DNA of 64,000 bases, from the NCBI RefSeq assembly GCF_007747655.1, contig NZ_CP036274.1, positions 4,464,001 to 4,528,000 of the forward strand. The letters run 5' to 3'. The stretch is from Anatilimnocola aggregata (lineage in GTDB: Bacteria; Planctomycetota; Planctomycetia; Pirellulales; Pirellulaceae). Made by a program: the position numbers and the translations under genes. Below, in pieces: positions 50,228-59,255 of the stretch; the stretch's first letter is position 1, and each line of letters starts with the position of its first letter. The notes below the pieces were generated by a model. It made no database searches and was not told where the DNA came from. It saw only the letters and a program-made list of their open reading frames with translations.

Positions 50228-53200
50228 ATGAGCCCGCGTCCCGATTCGGAAGGTAAATCTGGCGGCAAGCGTGGGCCTGCCTGGATGGGCAAGCGTCAAG
50301 CGGCGGGGCGTGCCAAGGTTGAGCAGGATTGGAAAAAGCCGATCGTCCGCGGGTCGGTCGACGAGTATCGGTACAAATTCAAGCGAACGGCACTGTGGAT
50401 TGGCTGCCTGCTGTTGTTCGGCGTATTCGTCGCCTATCTCATTCCACCAAAGAACACGCCGCTCGTCGTGTTCCGCGCGACCCGCTATCCGCTGCAGATG
50501 CCGCCTCTGTCGCTGGCCATGGAAGACGAAGCGTTCCTCAAGCAGATCAGTCCCTCGAACTTGCCACTGCGCGAAAGCGTGCCACTGCGGTACATCGGTG
50601 CCAGCGACGTGCAGTCGGGCGAAGAAGATAGTCGCCAGCGGTTCCTATCGCGGCTGAAAGAAGTCCAGCCCTCGGGGCCGGGGTGGTTCTCGCGCAACGA
50701 CATGGTGATTATCTACATCAGCGCTCACGGGCTGGTGAATGCCGATGGCCAGGCCTGTCTCGTGCCGCCGAATGCCGACGCCTTCGATACCACGCGCTGG
50801 CTGCCAATCTCCAAGCTCTTAAGCGAAATCAGCGGACTGCCGAACCTGAAGAAGTCGCGTAAGTTGGTCGTGCTCGATTGCAACCGCATCTCGACACAGT
50901 GGCGGTGTGGCGTGATGGACAATCGCTTTGCCGATCAGTTGCCATCCATCGTCGATCATGTGAATGACCCGAACTTGTACGTCCTCAACTCCACGAGCCC
51001 CGGACAAATGGCTTGGGCAGCACCGGAATTGAAGGGTTCGGTGTTTGGGCACTTTTTAGCCCTCGGTCTGCGTGGCGATGCGAGTCACGAACATCCGCAG
51101 GATGCGAGCCGCGGTGTGGTCTCGCTCAAGGAATTGCACGCTTATCTTTGCGACCGGGTCGATGGCTATGTGCAACAGCGGCGAGCAGCGCGGCAGACGC
51201 CAATGTTGATCGGTCCCGATGGCTTGGAGGTGACCCGCGATGTCCCGCTCGTTTCCGCCGACTATTGGCAGGCCTGGCGAAGTCCAGCGAACTCGAAATC
51301 GGGCTTCGATGTCTTGGGTGAAGCGAAACGCTTGATTGAAGGCGAAACCAGTCCGCTGCGGCAAGCCTGGCAAGCCTATCAACGATTAGCAACCGCGGGA
51401 CCGAACGATCGGGCCTCTGGTTTGCCAATTGCCTGGCGGCGCGGTTTTGTGATGGACCCGGTACGCTGGGCCTCGCTCGAACAGCGTCTGCTTGCACTCG
51501 AAGAGCGCCTGTTCGCAGGAGAGGAATATCAAGCGGGACTTGGCAATCAACTGGCTGCGCTCTACGACGAGTTCAACTCCGGCACCTGGCATTCGTTGCC
51601 ACCGACTCAAGCGATTACGAACTTACGTCTGTCGCGTTGGGAGCAAATGGCAGCCGACACGCTGCCGGTAATGACCGAAGAGAATGTTCCCGGCTATGGC
51701 GCGGCCTTTGAGAAGTGGTTGAAGGATCCGCCCGATGAACGAGCGCGATTTCACATTCCTCCGGCCGATCTGCCACGGGCAACAAGTGAGATGCTTGAAC
51801 GGTTTGGCTTGACTCGGGCCGAAGAAACGGCGCCGATCGATCCGTTTAATAGTGACCGGCTGAAACAGATGCTGGAGTTTTTAAAAATCGTCGACCCGAA
51901 AGAGCCGGTTCCTGCCGAGAAACTGCCGATTGAAGCGCACTTCCTAAAGTTGCTCGCCCGGGGATCGAATCCCACCGCAGACCGACAGATGATTGTGGGC
52001 ATCAGGGCCCGTTCGCTGGCGGAACAAGCGGCCACTCCCTTGGACGTGCGAACGCACTATGCGGTCGAAAACCTGGTGAACGTAGCCGACGGCAAGCGGC
52101 GATCTGCCGAAGATCTGCTGTTTCTCGGCGATCTGTTTTCGCCAGAAGGGCCTGAGTCGCTGTGGCGCAGTGCCCGCGGAACCGCGACCGAAGAACTGCA
52201 TGCGGCCAACAACAGCGGGTATCACGGTGCGATTCAACGGGCCGACACGCTAGGAGAGATGTTTCTGTTGCGCGACGAAATCTGGGCTCGATTTCCCTAT
52301 GTTGCCGAATGGTTTTTTCGGCGCTCGCGATTAGCCTTAGCAGCGGCAGATATTCCTGGTGGCCAAGCGAGTGAAGATTCCTCGCGTGGCAGGCTCGAGC
52401 AACAATTCAACGACCACGTCACGCTGCTTAGCGAAGTATTGAACGCGAACGTGACATTCGCTGAACGACTGGAAGCGGCGCTTTTGAAGCGGGACAACGA
52501 GACGGAACTCCTCGCCGAACTGCAACTTGCTGGCGAACAGTACCGGCAACTTGATGGTCAGTGGCGACAACTGCTGGACTTGCTGGCCGACGATTCTCGC
52601 CCGCGCGAGCAAGAGGAAAACCGCTTTCTCGCCGGCACTTCGGTGCGGAACATTGAGCAGATGATGCATACGCCGGTGTACATCGGCGCGCGTGTCGAAG
52701 GGCTCCTCGCCAAGTATCAAAACACACTATTGGGCTGGTCGCAGGAAGAACAAGGCGCGCGCAAGGCGAAATCAACGGCTGCAAAGTCACCGGCGATTGC
52801 CGCAGACGAGTCCGTGTTTCGCGAGGGTTATCGCAGCTTTCTGATTCAATACCACAAGTTGCTGACGTACGAGTACAAGCTTCCCTACGAGCAACATCGG
52901 ACGACATTCGACCTGAGCAGAGAAGATGTCTTGGCCATCGACCAGCAGCTGCGCCGGCAGGTGGTGAAGGATAAGCGAAACCTGTGGCAGAACGTGAAGA
53001 ATGTCTTTGTCGACTACGACCAGGCCATGCAAGCCAAGCCTGTGGAAGCGGGCAAGTCGTCGCCAGCAGTGCAAGTACGTCGCGACCTCAGCTTGTGGGA
53101 TCGCCGCGTCCGGAGCAACGCGACCTGGATGGCCTGTTTCAGCCAGGAACTGGTGGCCGATCAACTGGCGATTCCCACACCAACTGCCTGGCTGCGCGAT

Positions 53201-55690
53201 GTTGACCATTGGCATTTGTCGTGTTGGCACGGTCATCGCGCCCTCGAAGACTTCTGGGGCAACGGCATTGCGCGCGATAGCAGCTCGCCGTTCTTCGACA
53301 TTGTCGCGACCCGGTGCGCTCGCGCCGCGCAAGCGGAGCAACTGCCATTTCAGTACGACTTGCCCAACGAGCCGGTCGAACCACTAAGCGACTTACAGAA
53401 GTCACGATTGACCGCGCACGACCGGGGAATACAGATCGAAATAGAAGACGTGCAACTTCTCGATAAGTCTGAGACCAAAGCGATTCCGGTGAATGCCGCG
53501 GCCAAGCAATTGAGTGCGACAGTCGATCGCCAACCCATTAATTTTCCCGCTGGTTCTGCGGGTTTCTTCCTCAGTCGGGCCGGCGAGGATAAGCAACTCG
53601 ACGCGAAGTTTGTGACTTATGGCGACAAGGGCAAGCCTTATCGCTTGCCTGTGCCAATTGCTGCCCGTACCAACGAAGCATTGCCGACCCACAAGTTGCC
53701 CTGCGTGCTGCAGCCGACCGATCTGGGCCGTCCACCCATCGATTTGGCGGGACACGTTTGGTATCGCGGTCATCAATGGGACAAGGCGTTTCAGTTTTAC
53801 TACGATTCGCCCGATGGCGGCCTGACGCTCGTCACGGAACGGCAGTCGTATTCTGCCCCCACCGTACAAGTTCGTGGTAACGATTCGCCAACGGGGGCCA
53901 TTTTGTTTGTGCTCGACTGTTCGTCGAGCATGACGAACAAGGATGGTCGCTTTAAAACGGCTTACTCGGCACTGAGCACGATTGTGAGCGATCTGAAATT
54001 GGTCGACAAAGGGGGCATGCAGATCGGCCTGATGGCTTACGGACATCGGACGCCTAACCGCGGCGGCTATTTTCCGGCACCCAACGACAAAATGTATTAC
54101 GACGACACCAAGCTCGCCAGCGATCCGAATAACTTGACTGCAGATGGCAAAGCGGCGGCAACTCTTTACGGCCCAATGGAGTTCAAGGCCAGGTATCCGC
54201 ATCCCGACGATGATATCGAGCTCATGTATCCGCCCGATCGGGGCTGGGGCGAGGAATTGCCGAAGCGCTTGGCTACGTTGAATGTGAATCGCTGCTTTGG
54301 GGTGACGCCCTTGTATGCCGCGGTGGCGGCGGCCATTCGAGAAGTGGAAAAAGTCGAGGGGGTGCAGTCACGGCAAGTGATTGTGGTTTCCGACGGCGTG
54401 AACATGCCGAACAACTGTAATTTAGGGCACACCAATCCGCTGGAGGACACCATTCGACCGAACGGTGAAATCCAGAACGCCAAAGACTTTGATCGCTTGG
54501 ACGCAGCGCTCGCCGCGAGCAGCGACGTGAAGGTTCGCGTGGTTCTGTTCGGCGATGTTAAGCCCGGCATCGAGACGTCGCAGTTGAGTGCGCTCAAGAG
54601 CCTGGGGGCGAAGTACTCTAAGTTTGAATTGGAACAAATCAAGATTCCAGCGCTCATCAAGCAGAAGATCGAAGAAGCGTTCATTAAGCCGACCTTCACG
54701 GTTGCTCCGGCCGATTCGGACCGTCGCCCGCAGAGTGCCCTACAATTCAACGACATTTGGCAATTCGCCGAATGGCCGGCGCAGGGCGATTTGATTCCGC
54801 CGCAGGATCATCTGGTTACCGTTAACTCACCCCGCCTGCGCGAGCCGCTGCAACAGAAGATTCAACTCTCGGGGGGCGAAGCTTTGCAGCTGTGGTTTGA
54901 GACGGGATTGTCAACTCCTAAATTGTTCTTCGAAGCAGATGAAATGCAGGCGTTCGGCTCGCAGAAACTGCAGGCCGCGGGAGATATCGAGCGCCCCGCA
55001 AAGCCAATCATTGTGGAACTCGTGAAACCGGATGTGGGTGAAGCAAAAGGAGACGTGCGCCCGACAACATTCCGCCTCCGACTGCGAACCGAATCGAATG
55101 ACGAGTTTATTGCGCGCCCGCGATACGTCTGGGCCGAGTTTCGCCCACTTAGCACCGATCCCAAGCATCAGGACTTGGTGTTTCAGATCTCCGATTTGCG
55201 GTTTGAGAACAAGACGCGAACGCCGGTGATGCTGTTCCCGATTCCCGGTTGGCCCGCCGGAGTGGACGCGGCCGAAATCAAGATTTGGGTCCGCTATGGC
55301 GGGCCACCTCTGCTGGTCACTCAACGAATCACTGCTGCCGATGTTGCGCTGCCGACGATTTTTGGCGATAAGCACGGTCTGCCCGGAGTGGAATTGGCAA
55401 TTCGGCAAGAGATCAAGCCGGGGACTTCACGGCAGATTCAAATTATTGAGAATCACCCCGAGAAAACGCCTCTCGCGCGGCTGTATCGCACGCGCGTCCA
55501 ACTGTCACTCCCGGCCGACAAGATTGAGCGCACCTACTTTCCGAGTTCGCATCGAGTGGTGCATACCTTCACTTATCGTTCGGCGCGAGAAATGGCGGCC
55601 GATATCAGCTTGGAACTTAATTCGGCCGAACAGATCAAGGATGGTTCGCTCTGGGCGCCACTGCAATTGATGCAAGGCTGGAATCGCTAG
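50228..55690 (+). CDS. Giant membrane-anchored caspase-like / VWA protein
   Basis: An 1820-residue protein. A basic N-terminus is followed by one membrane helix (about 54-72, 'ALWIGCLLLFGVFVAYLIPP'). Residues about 75-335 form a caspase-like (C14) domain: H167-G168 in 'IIYISAHGLV', C218 in 'LVVLDCNR', and the late motifs 'SVFGHFLALGLRG' and 'RQTPMLIGPDG' expected of the fold. A long helical region without clear family follows (about 340-1150). A VWA domain starts near 1222 with MIDAS D1230-C-S1232-S-S1234 ('FVLDCSSSM') and 'GLMAYGHRT'. The rest is beta-rich to the C-terminus. It probably sits in the inner membrane with its bulk outside, or facing the cytoplasm; topology is unresolved. A protease switched by a metal-dependent binding domain is my inference. 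The ZIP transporter gene follows by 49 bases. Confidence 0.9.
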   Translation: MSPRPDSEGKSGGKRGPAWMGKRQAAGRAKVEQDWKKPIVRGSVDEYRYKFKRTALWIGCLLLFGVFVAYLIPPKNTPLVVFRATRYPLQMPPLSLAMEDEAFLKQISPSNLPLRESVPLRYIGASDVQSGEEDSRQRFLSRLKEVQPSGPGWFSRNDMVIIYISAHGLVNADGQACLVPPNADAFDTTRWLPISKLLSEISGLPNLKKSRKLVVLDCNRISTQWRCGVMDNRFADQLPSIVDHVNDPNLYVLNSTSPGQMAWAAPELKGSVFGHFLALGLRGDASHEHPQDASRGVVSLKELHAYLCDRVDGYVQQRRAARQTPMLIGPDGLEVTRDVPLVSADYWQAWRSPANSKSGFDVLGEAKRLIEGETSPLRQAWQAYQRLATAGPNDRASGLPIAWRRGFVMDPVRWASLEQRLLALEERLFAGEEYQAGLGNQLAALYDEFNSGTWHSLPPTQAITNLRLSRWEQMAADTLPVMTEENVPGYGAAFEKWLKDPPDERARFHIPPADLPRATSEMLERFGLTRAEETAPIDPFNSDRLKQMLEFLKIVDPKEPVPAEKLPIEAHFLKLLARGSNPTADRQMIVGIRARSLAEQAATPLDVRTHYAVENLVNVADGKRRSAEDLLFLGDLFSPEGPESLWRSARGTATEELHAANNSGYHGAIQRADTLGEMFLLRDEIWARFPYVAEWFFRRSRLALAAADIPGGQASEDSSRGRLEQQFNDHVTLLSEVLNANVTFAERLEAALLKRDNETELLAELQLAGEQYRQLDGQWRQLLDLLADDSRPREQEENRFLAGTSVRNIEQMMHTPVYIGARVEGLLAKYQNTLLGWSQEEQGARKAKSTAAKSPAIAADESVFREGYRSFLIQYHKLLTYEYKLPYEQHRTTFDLSREDVLAIDQQLRRQVVKDKRNLWQNVKNVFVDYDQAMQAKPVEAGKSSPAVQVRRDLSLWDRRVRSNATWMACFSQELVADQLAIPTPTAWLRDVDHWHLSCWHGHRALEDFWGNGIARDSSSPFFDIVATRCARAAQAEQLPFQYDLPNEPVEPLSDLQKSRLTAHDRGIQIEIEDVQLLDKSETKAIPVNAAAKQLSATVDRQPINFPAGSAGFFLSRAGEDKQLDAKFVTYGDKGKPYRLPVPIAARTNEALPTHKLPCVLQPTDLGRPPIDLAGHVWYRGHQWDKAFQFYYDSPDGGLTLVTERQSYSAPTVQVRGNDSPTGAILFVLDCSSSMTNKDGRFKTAYSALSTIVSDLKLVDKGGMQIGLMAYGHRTPNRGGYFPAPNDKMYYDDTKLASDPNNLTADGKAAATLYGPMEFKARYPHPDDDIELMYPPDRGWGEELPKRLATLNVNRCFGVTPLYAAVAAAIREVEKVEGVQSRQVIVVSDGVNMPNNCNLGHTNPLEDTIRPNGEIQNAKDFDRLDAALAASSDVKVRVVLFGDVKPGIETSQLSALKSLGAKYSKFELEQIKIPALIKQKIEEAFIKPTFTVAPADSDRRPQSALQFNDIWQFAEWPAQGDLIPPQDHLVTVNSPRLREPLQQKIQLSGGEALQLWFETGLSTPKLFFEADEMQAFGSQKLQAAGDIERPAKPIIVELVKPDVGEAKGDVRPTTFRLRLRTESNDEFIARPRYVWAEFRPLSTDPKHQDLVFQISDLRFENKTRTPVMLFPIPGWPAGVDAAEIKIWVRYGGPPLLVTQRITAADVALPTIFGDKHGLPGVELAIRQEIKPGTSRQIQIIENHPEKTPLARLYRTRVQLSLPADKIERTYFPSSHRVVHTFTYRSAREMAADISLELNSAEQIKDGSLWAPLQLMQGWNR

Positions 55691-55739
55691 TTCGATCCCC
55701 CTATAGCCAAGTGGGGGCACTTGTGAATACGATTGGCGA

Positions 55740-56732
55740 ATGAACATCATTGTGCTTTTGACAATCTATTGCGTTTGTATCATCGCAGCTTCGCTGGGTG
55801 GTGGAGCGCTCCCCTGGCTGATGAAGTTGTCTCATCGTCAGATGCAATTGCTGATGAGTTTTGTTGGCGGACTGATGCTCGGCGTGGCAGTTCTTCATTT
55901 GTTGCCGCACGGTGTGCATGAGTTGGCTCATGTAGTTCACGGAGCAGCTCTTGATTGGGCTGCGATGTGGTTGCTCGGTGGACTGCTGGGCATGTTCCTG
56001 CTGATTCGCGTTTTTCATGTGCATGCCCACGAGCATGGCGACACGAGCGACGTTGGTCATTCGCACGGACATAGTCACGGCCACTCCCATAGTCACGATC
56101 ACGGGCCCAACTGCGAGCACGACCACGATCATCGTCACCAACATGAAGCGGGACTGCTGCATTTGGGGGCGAAGGAGGCAGACGACCCTGCGCATCGCTT
56201 CAGCTGGATTGGGCTGGCGATCGGCCTGTCACTGCACACGCTCATCGATGGCCTGGCGCTAGGCGCTGCAGTCGCTGCCGAAATTAATCATCACCACGCG
56301 TTCGCACTCGCAGGCTTTGGAACGTTTCTGGCCGTGGCCTTGCACAAACCGCTCGACGCGTTGTCGATCACGTCGCTTATGGCCGCCGGCGGCTGGACGA
56401 AGCGCGATACGTGGCTCGCCAATATTGCCTTTGCGCTAATGTGCCCGATCGGCGCCATTGCCTTCGTTGCCGGTGTGGGTGGAATTGGGGGTAATCAGTC
56501 GCTCGTCATCGGCTGCGCATTGGCTTTTTCAGCGGGTGTGTTCTTGTGCATTTCGCTGGCCGACCTGCTGCCAGAACTTGCCTTCCACGCGCACGATCGG
56601 TTTCCACTCACAGCGCTCTTGATTCTGGGGGTGACTGCCGCGTGGGGCATTGGCTTTCTCGAGCCGCATCACTCCCACGACATCCCGCCAGCACCCGCGG
56701 TAAAGACAATCGATCCAGGGCATTCGCACTAG
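55740..56732 (+). CDS. ZIP-family metal transporter with histidine-rich loop
   Basis: A 330-residue inner-membrane transporter of the ZIP (ZRT/IRT) family, expected to import Zn2+ or other divalent metals. Eight hydrophobic helices are seen. The loop between helices III and IV (about 94-140) is packed with histidines ('GHSHGHSHGHSHSHDHG', 'EHDHDHRHQHE'), a metal-sensing or buffering feature. The helix IV and V motifs 'SLHTLIDGLALGAAV' and 'FGTFLAVALHKPLDALSI' carry the conserved H-x-x-x-D and H-K-P metal site. ATG 55740 lies 49 bases past the caspase-VWA gene, so co-transcription is possible. It converges on the helicase gene with a 6-base gap. Confidence 0.94.
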   Translation: MNIIVLLTIYCVCIIAASLGGGALPWLMKLSHRQMQLLMSFVGGLMLGVAVLHLLPHGVHELAHVVHGAALDWAAMWLLGGLLGMFLLIRVFHVHAHEHGDTSDVGHSHGHSHGHSHSHDHGPNCEHDHDHRHQHEAGLLHLGAKEADDPAHRFSWIGLAIGLSLHTLIDGLALGAAVAAEINHHHAFALAGFGTFLAVALHKPLDALSITSLMAAGGWTKRDTWLANIAFALMCPIGAIAFVAGVGGIGGNQSLVIGCALAFSAGVFLCISLADLLPELAFHAHDRFPLTALLILGVTAAWGIGFLEPHHSHDIPPAPAVKTIDPGHSH

Positions 56733-56738
56733 GAACGC

Positions 56739-58721
56739 TTAACGCTTGCCCTTCGCCCGCGGATTCTCTGCTTGCCCGATGATCTCGAACAAAAAGCGAC
56801 TGGGCTGAGTATCGCGCGGCTTGCCCCACTTCATTCGCGTCAGTGCGAGCGATAGCGTCAACTTCTCTTCAGCGCGGGTGATGCCGACGTAGCACAGCCG
56901 CCGCTCTTCATCGATGTCGTCACCCGATTCCGCTTTGAGCGTGCGATGGTGTGGCAGGATCCCCTCTTCGAGTCCGACGATATAAACGTGCGGATACTCC
57001 AGCCCCTTCGAGGCGTGCATCGTCAACAAGGCGATCGCATTGCGACTGAGCTGCTTGTCCTTCGTGTCGCCGAATTCCCGCTCGCCTAAAGTGACTTCGT
57101 CGAGGAAGTCTCCCAGCGAGACTTCGCTCTTCCCTTGCTCGTACTGCGCGACGGCGTTGACCACTTCTTCGATGGACGCCAGCCGATTCTGACGCTCATT
57201 GGGATCGGGATAGAGGCGATTGAGTTCCGCTTCGTAGCCAATCTCGCTCACTAACTGCCGCAGCAATTCGGCGAGCGCAGCGGGACGCCGCTGCTTACCA
57301 GCTTTAGTAATCATCTCCGCATGCGCGCGATACTTTTTGAGCATGTCGACGAACCGCAGCACCTTGTCAGCTGTAGCGCCAGTGCAAATAGTATTCAACT
57401 GCGGGCCCGACATGACGTCCCAAGCAGTTTTGCCCGACTTCACGGCGGCGGCAATGACTCCCTCAACAGTCTTGGCTCCGATGCCGCGCGGGGGCGTGTT
57501 GATGATGCGCAGCATCGCCTGCTCGTCACGCGGCGACTCGATCGTCCGCAATAGCGAAAGCAGGTCTTTCACTTCTTTGCGGTCGAAGAACGACTGGCTG
57601 CCGAGCACCACATACGGCAGCTTGGCCTTGCGAAGTTCCGTCTCGAACGGCCGCGGCTGTTCATTAGTACGAAACAGGATCGCGAAGTCCTTCGCCTCGC
57701 GACCTTCGGTGCGGATGACGCGGGCAATGTCGGCGACCACTTCGCGCGCTTCGTCGACTTCGCTGTTGTACTGCAGAATGCGAGGCTTCTCCCCTCCGGG
57801 CCGAGCGGCACGCAGAATCTTATCGTGCCGATGCTTGTTGAATACGATCAGCTTGTTGGCTGCGTCAAGGATGGCGGCGGTGCTGCGGTAGTTGTATTCG
57901 AGGCGCACCGTCTTGGCGTCGGGCCAGTCTTTGCCGAACTGCAGGATGTGCTTCACCTCGGCCCCACGCCAGCCGTAGATCGATTGATCGTCGTCGCCCA
58001 CTACGCACAAATTGCGATGATCGCGGGCCAGGGCTTTGATAATCCGATATTGGCTGCCATTCGTATCTTGATATTCATCCACGAGGACATGGTCGAAGAG
58101 TCCTGCCTCGGCGAGTCGGACATCGTTGTGCTTTTCGAACAACTCTTCAGTACAGAGCAGCAGGTCGTCAAAGTCGACTGCGCCGAAGTTCTTTAGCGCC
58201 CGCTGGTACTTGCGGTAGCCCATCGAAGCGAGATGCTCCTTATCGGTTTGGGCGACTTGAGCGGTGGCGGCCGGATGGAGCGAGAGGGTCTTCCAGCGGC
58301 TGATTTGATTGATCAAGTCGCCGGGACGCATCATTTCGTCAGAGACGCGGATCTCTCGTAATACTTGCCGCGCCAGGCTTTCCTGATCGCCGCGGTCATA
58401 GATGGTGAATCGCGGCGGGTAACCCAACTTGGTGATGTGCCGCTTGAGCACTTTCACGCATTGCGAATGGAACGTGGAGATCAGCGGCTTGTCTTTTTGC
58501 TTGCCCAGCAGTCCAGCGATACGCTCCTGCATTTCGGCCGCGGCCTTGTTGGTGAAGGTGACCGCCAGAATACGGCTGGGGACGATGCCATGCTTGATCA
58601 GATTGGCAATCCGGAACGTCACTACGCGTGTCTTACCACTACCGGCACCCGCCAGCACGAGCAGCGGCCCGCGCAAGGTATTGACTGCATCCTGCTGAGG
58701 TTGATTGAGTCCGTTCGACAT
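56739..58721 (-). CDS. Rep/UvrD-family superfamily 1 DNA helicase
   Basis: A 660-residue SF1A helicase that unwinds DNA 3'-to-5' with ATP during replication restart or repair. Motifs in order: Q-motif 'LNQPQQDAV', Walker A 'AGAGSGKT' (24-31), Ia 'AVTFTNKAAAEM', II 'VLVDEYQDTNGSQY', III 'VVGDDDQSIYGWRGA', IV 'LEYNYRS', V 'ALLTMHASKGLEYPHVYIVG' and VI 'RRLCYVGITRAEEKL'. The spacing and the 'SFFDRKEVKDLLSLLRTI' segment are closer to E. coli Rep than to UvrD. Start is ATG 58721. It is complete. Its neighbours are a frameshifted GxxExxY gene just upstream and the convergent ZIP gene. Confidence 0.95.
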   Translation of the reverse strand: MSNGLNQPQQDAVNTLRGPLLVLAGAGSGKTRVVTFRIANLIKHGIVPSRILAVTFTNKAAAEMQERIAGLLGKQKDKPLISTFHSQCVKVLKRHITKLGYPPRFTIYDRGDQESLARQVLREIRVSDEMMRPGDLINQISRWKTLSLHPAATAQVAQTDKEHLASMGYRKYQRALKNFGAVDFDDLLLCTEELFEKHNDVRLAEAGLFDHVLVDEYQDTNGSQYRIIKALARDHRNLCVVGDDDQSIYGWRGAEVKHILQFGKDWPDAKTVRLEYNYRSTAAILDAANKLIVFNKHRHDKILRAARPGGEKPRILQYNSEVDEAREVVADIARVIRTEGREAKDFAILFRTNEQPRPFETELRKAKLPYVVLGSQSFFDRKEVKDLLSLLRTIESPRDEQAMLRIINTPPRGIGAKTVEGVIAAAVKSGKTAWDVMSGPQLNTICTGATADKVLRFVDMLKKYRAHAEMITKAGKQRRPAALAELLRQLVSEIGYEAELNRLYPDPNERQNRLASIEEVVNAVAQYEQGKSEVSLGDFLDEVTLGEREFGDTKDKQLSRNAIALLTMHASKGLEYPHVYIVGLEEGILPHHRTLKAESGDDIDEERRLCYVGITRAEEKLTLSLALTRMKWGKPRDTQPSRFLFEIIGQAENPRAKGKR

Positions 58722-58733
58722 GGTCGGGCGAAG

Positions 58734-59130
58734 TTACTCGGGTGGTGCGGGGCTGCTGATCAGGCGCTTCAAGCCATCTTTCAAGAGCACGACATTAAAG
58801 TTAATTAACAGGCCGACGTGACAGCCGGTTAAGCGCAAGTAAGTGAGCAGTTGTGCGGAATGAATTGAAACGAGACACTCGACGGCTTTCAATTCAACGA
58901 TCACTTGCCCTTCGACCAAGACATCGATCCGATAGCCAAGCATCAAGCCGCAGGCCTTTGTACACAACCGGAAGCTCTCGTTGGCGCTGGAAGGGAATAT
59001 TGCGGGCGGATAGCTCGTGACAAAGACAGACTTCGTAGGCGGATTCCAGCAGGCCGGGGCCGAGGTGACGATGAACTTCGATTGCAGCGGTGATAATGTC
59101 GCCGGTGATGGAGTTGATTTCACGGGGCAT
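58734..59130 (-). pseudogene. GxxExxY protein gene, frameshifted
   Basis: Two overlapping frames together give one full GxxExxY-family protein of about 132 residues. The first (ATG 59130) reads '[22 protein letters not shown]' through '[10 protein letters not shown]'; the second continues '[21 protein letters not shown]', 'QLLTYLRLTGCHVGLLINFN' and 'LLKDGLKRLI'. The switch needs removal of one base: the plus-strand AA at 58938-58939 has one A too many (GAT GCT TGG CTA versus GAT GCT GGC TAT). Family function is unknown; members are often multicopy in planctomycetes and related phyla. The frameshift could be a real mutation or a sequencing error. A palindrome lies just upstream. Confidence 0.85.
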
Positions 59131-59165
59131 GAGCAGGCTCCTAAGAGGAAACCGAGGGAGATTAG

Positions 59166-59244
59166 ACCACGGAGACACAGAGAGCACGGAGAAGAGGAGA
59201 TTTCAAGTGTTTTCTCTTCTCTGCGTCCTCTGCGCCTCTGCGGT
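59166..59244. repeat. Imperfect inverted repeat beside the GxxExxY gene
   Basis: Two 31-base arms, 59166-59196 and 59214-59244, are complementary at 23 of 31 positions, with a 17-base spacer. The purine-rich arm has the 'CCACGGAGACACAGAGAGCA' type sequence that I have often seen as a dispersed palindrome in environmental bacterial genomes. It lies 36 bases upstream of the GxxExxY start and 12 past the M24 stop. Confidence 0.75.
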
Positions 59245-59255
59245 TTTACTTCCGC

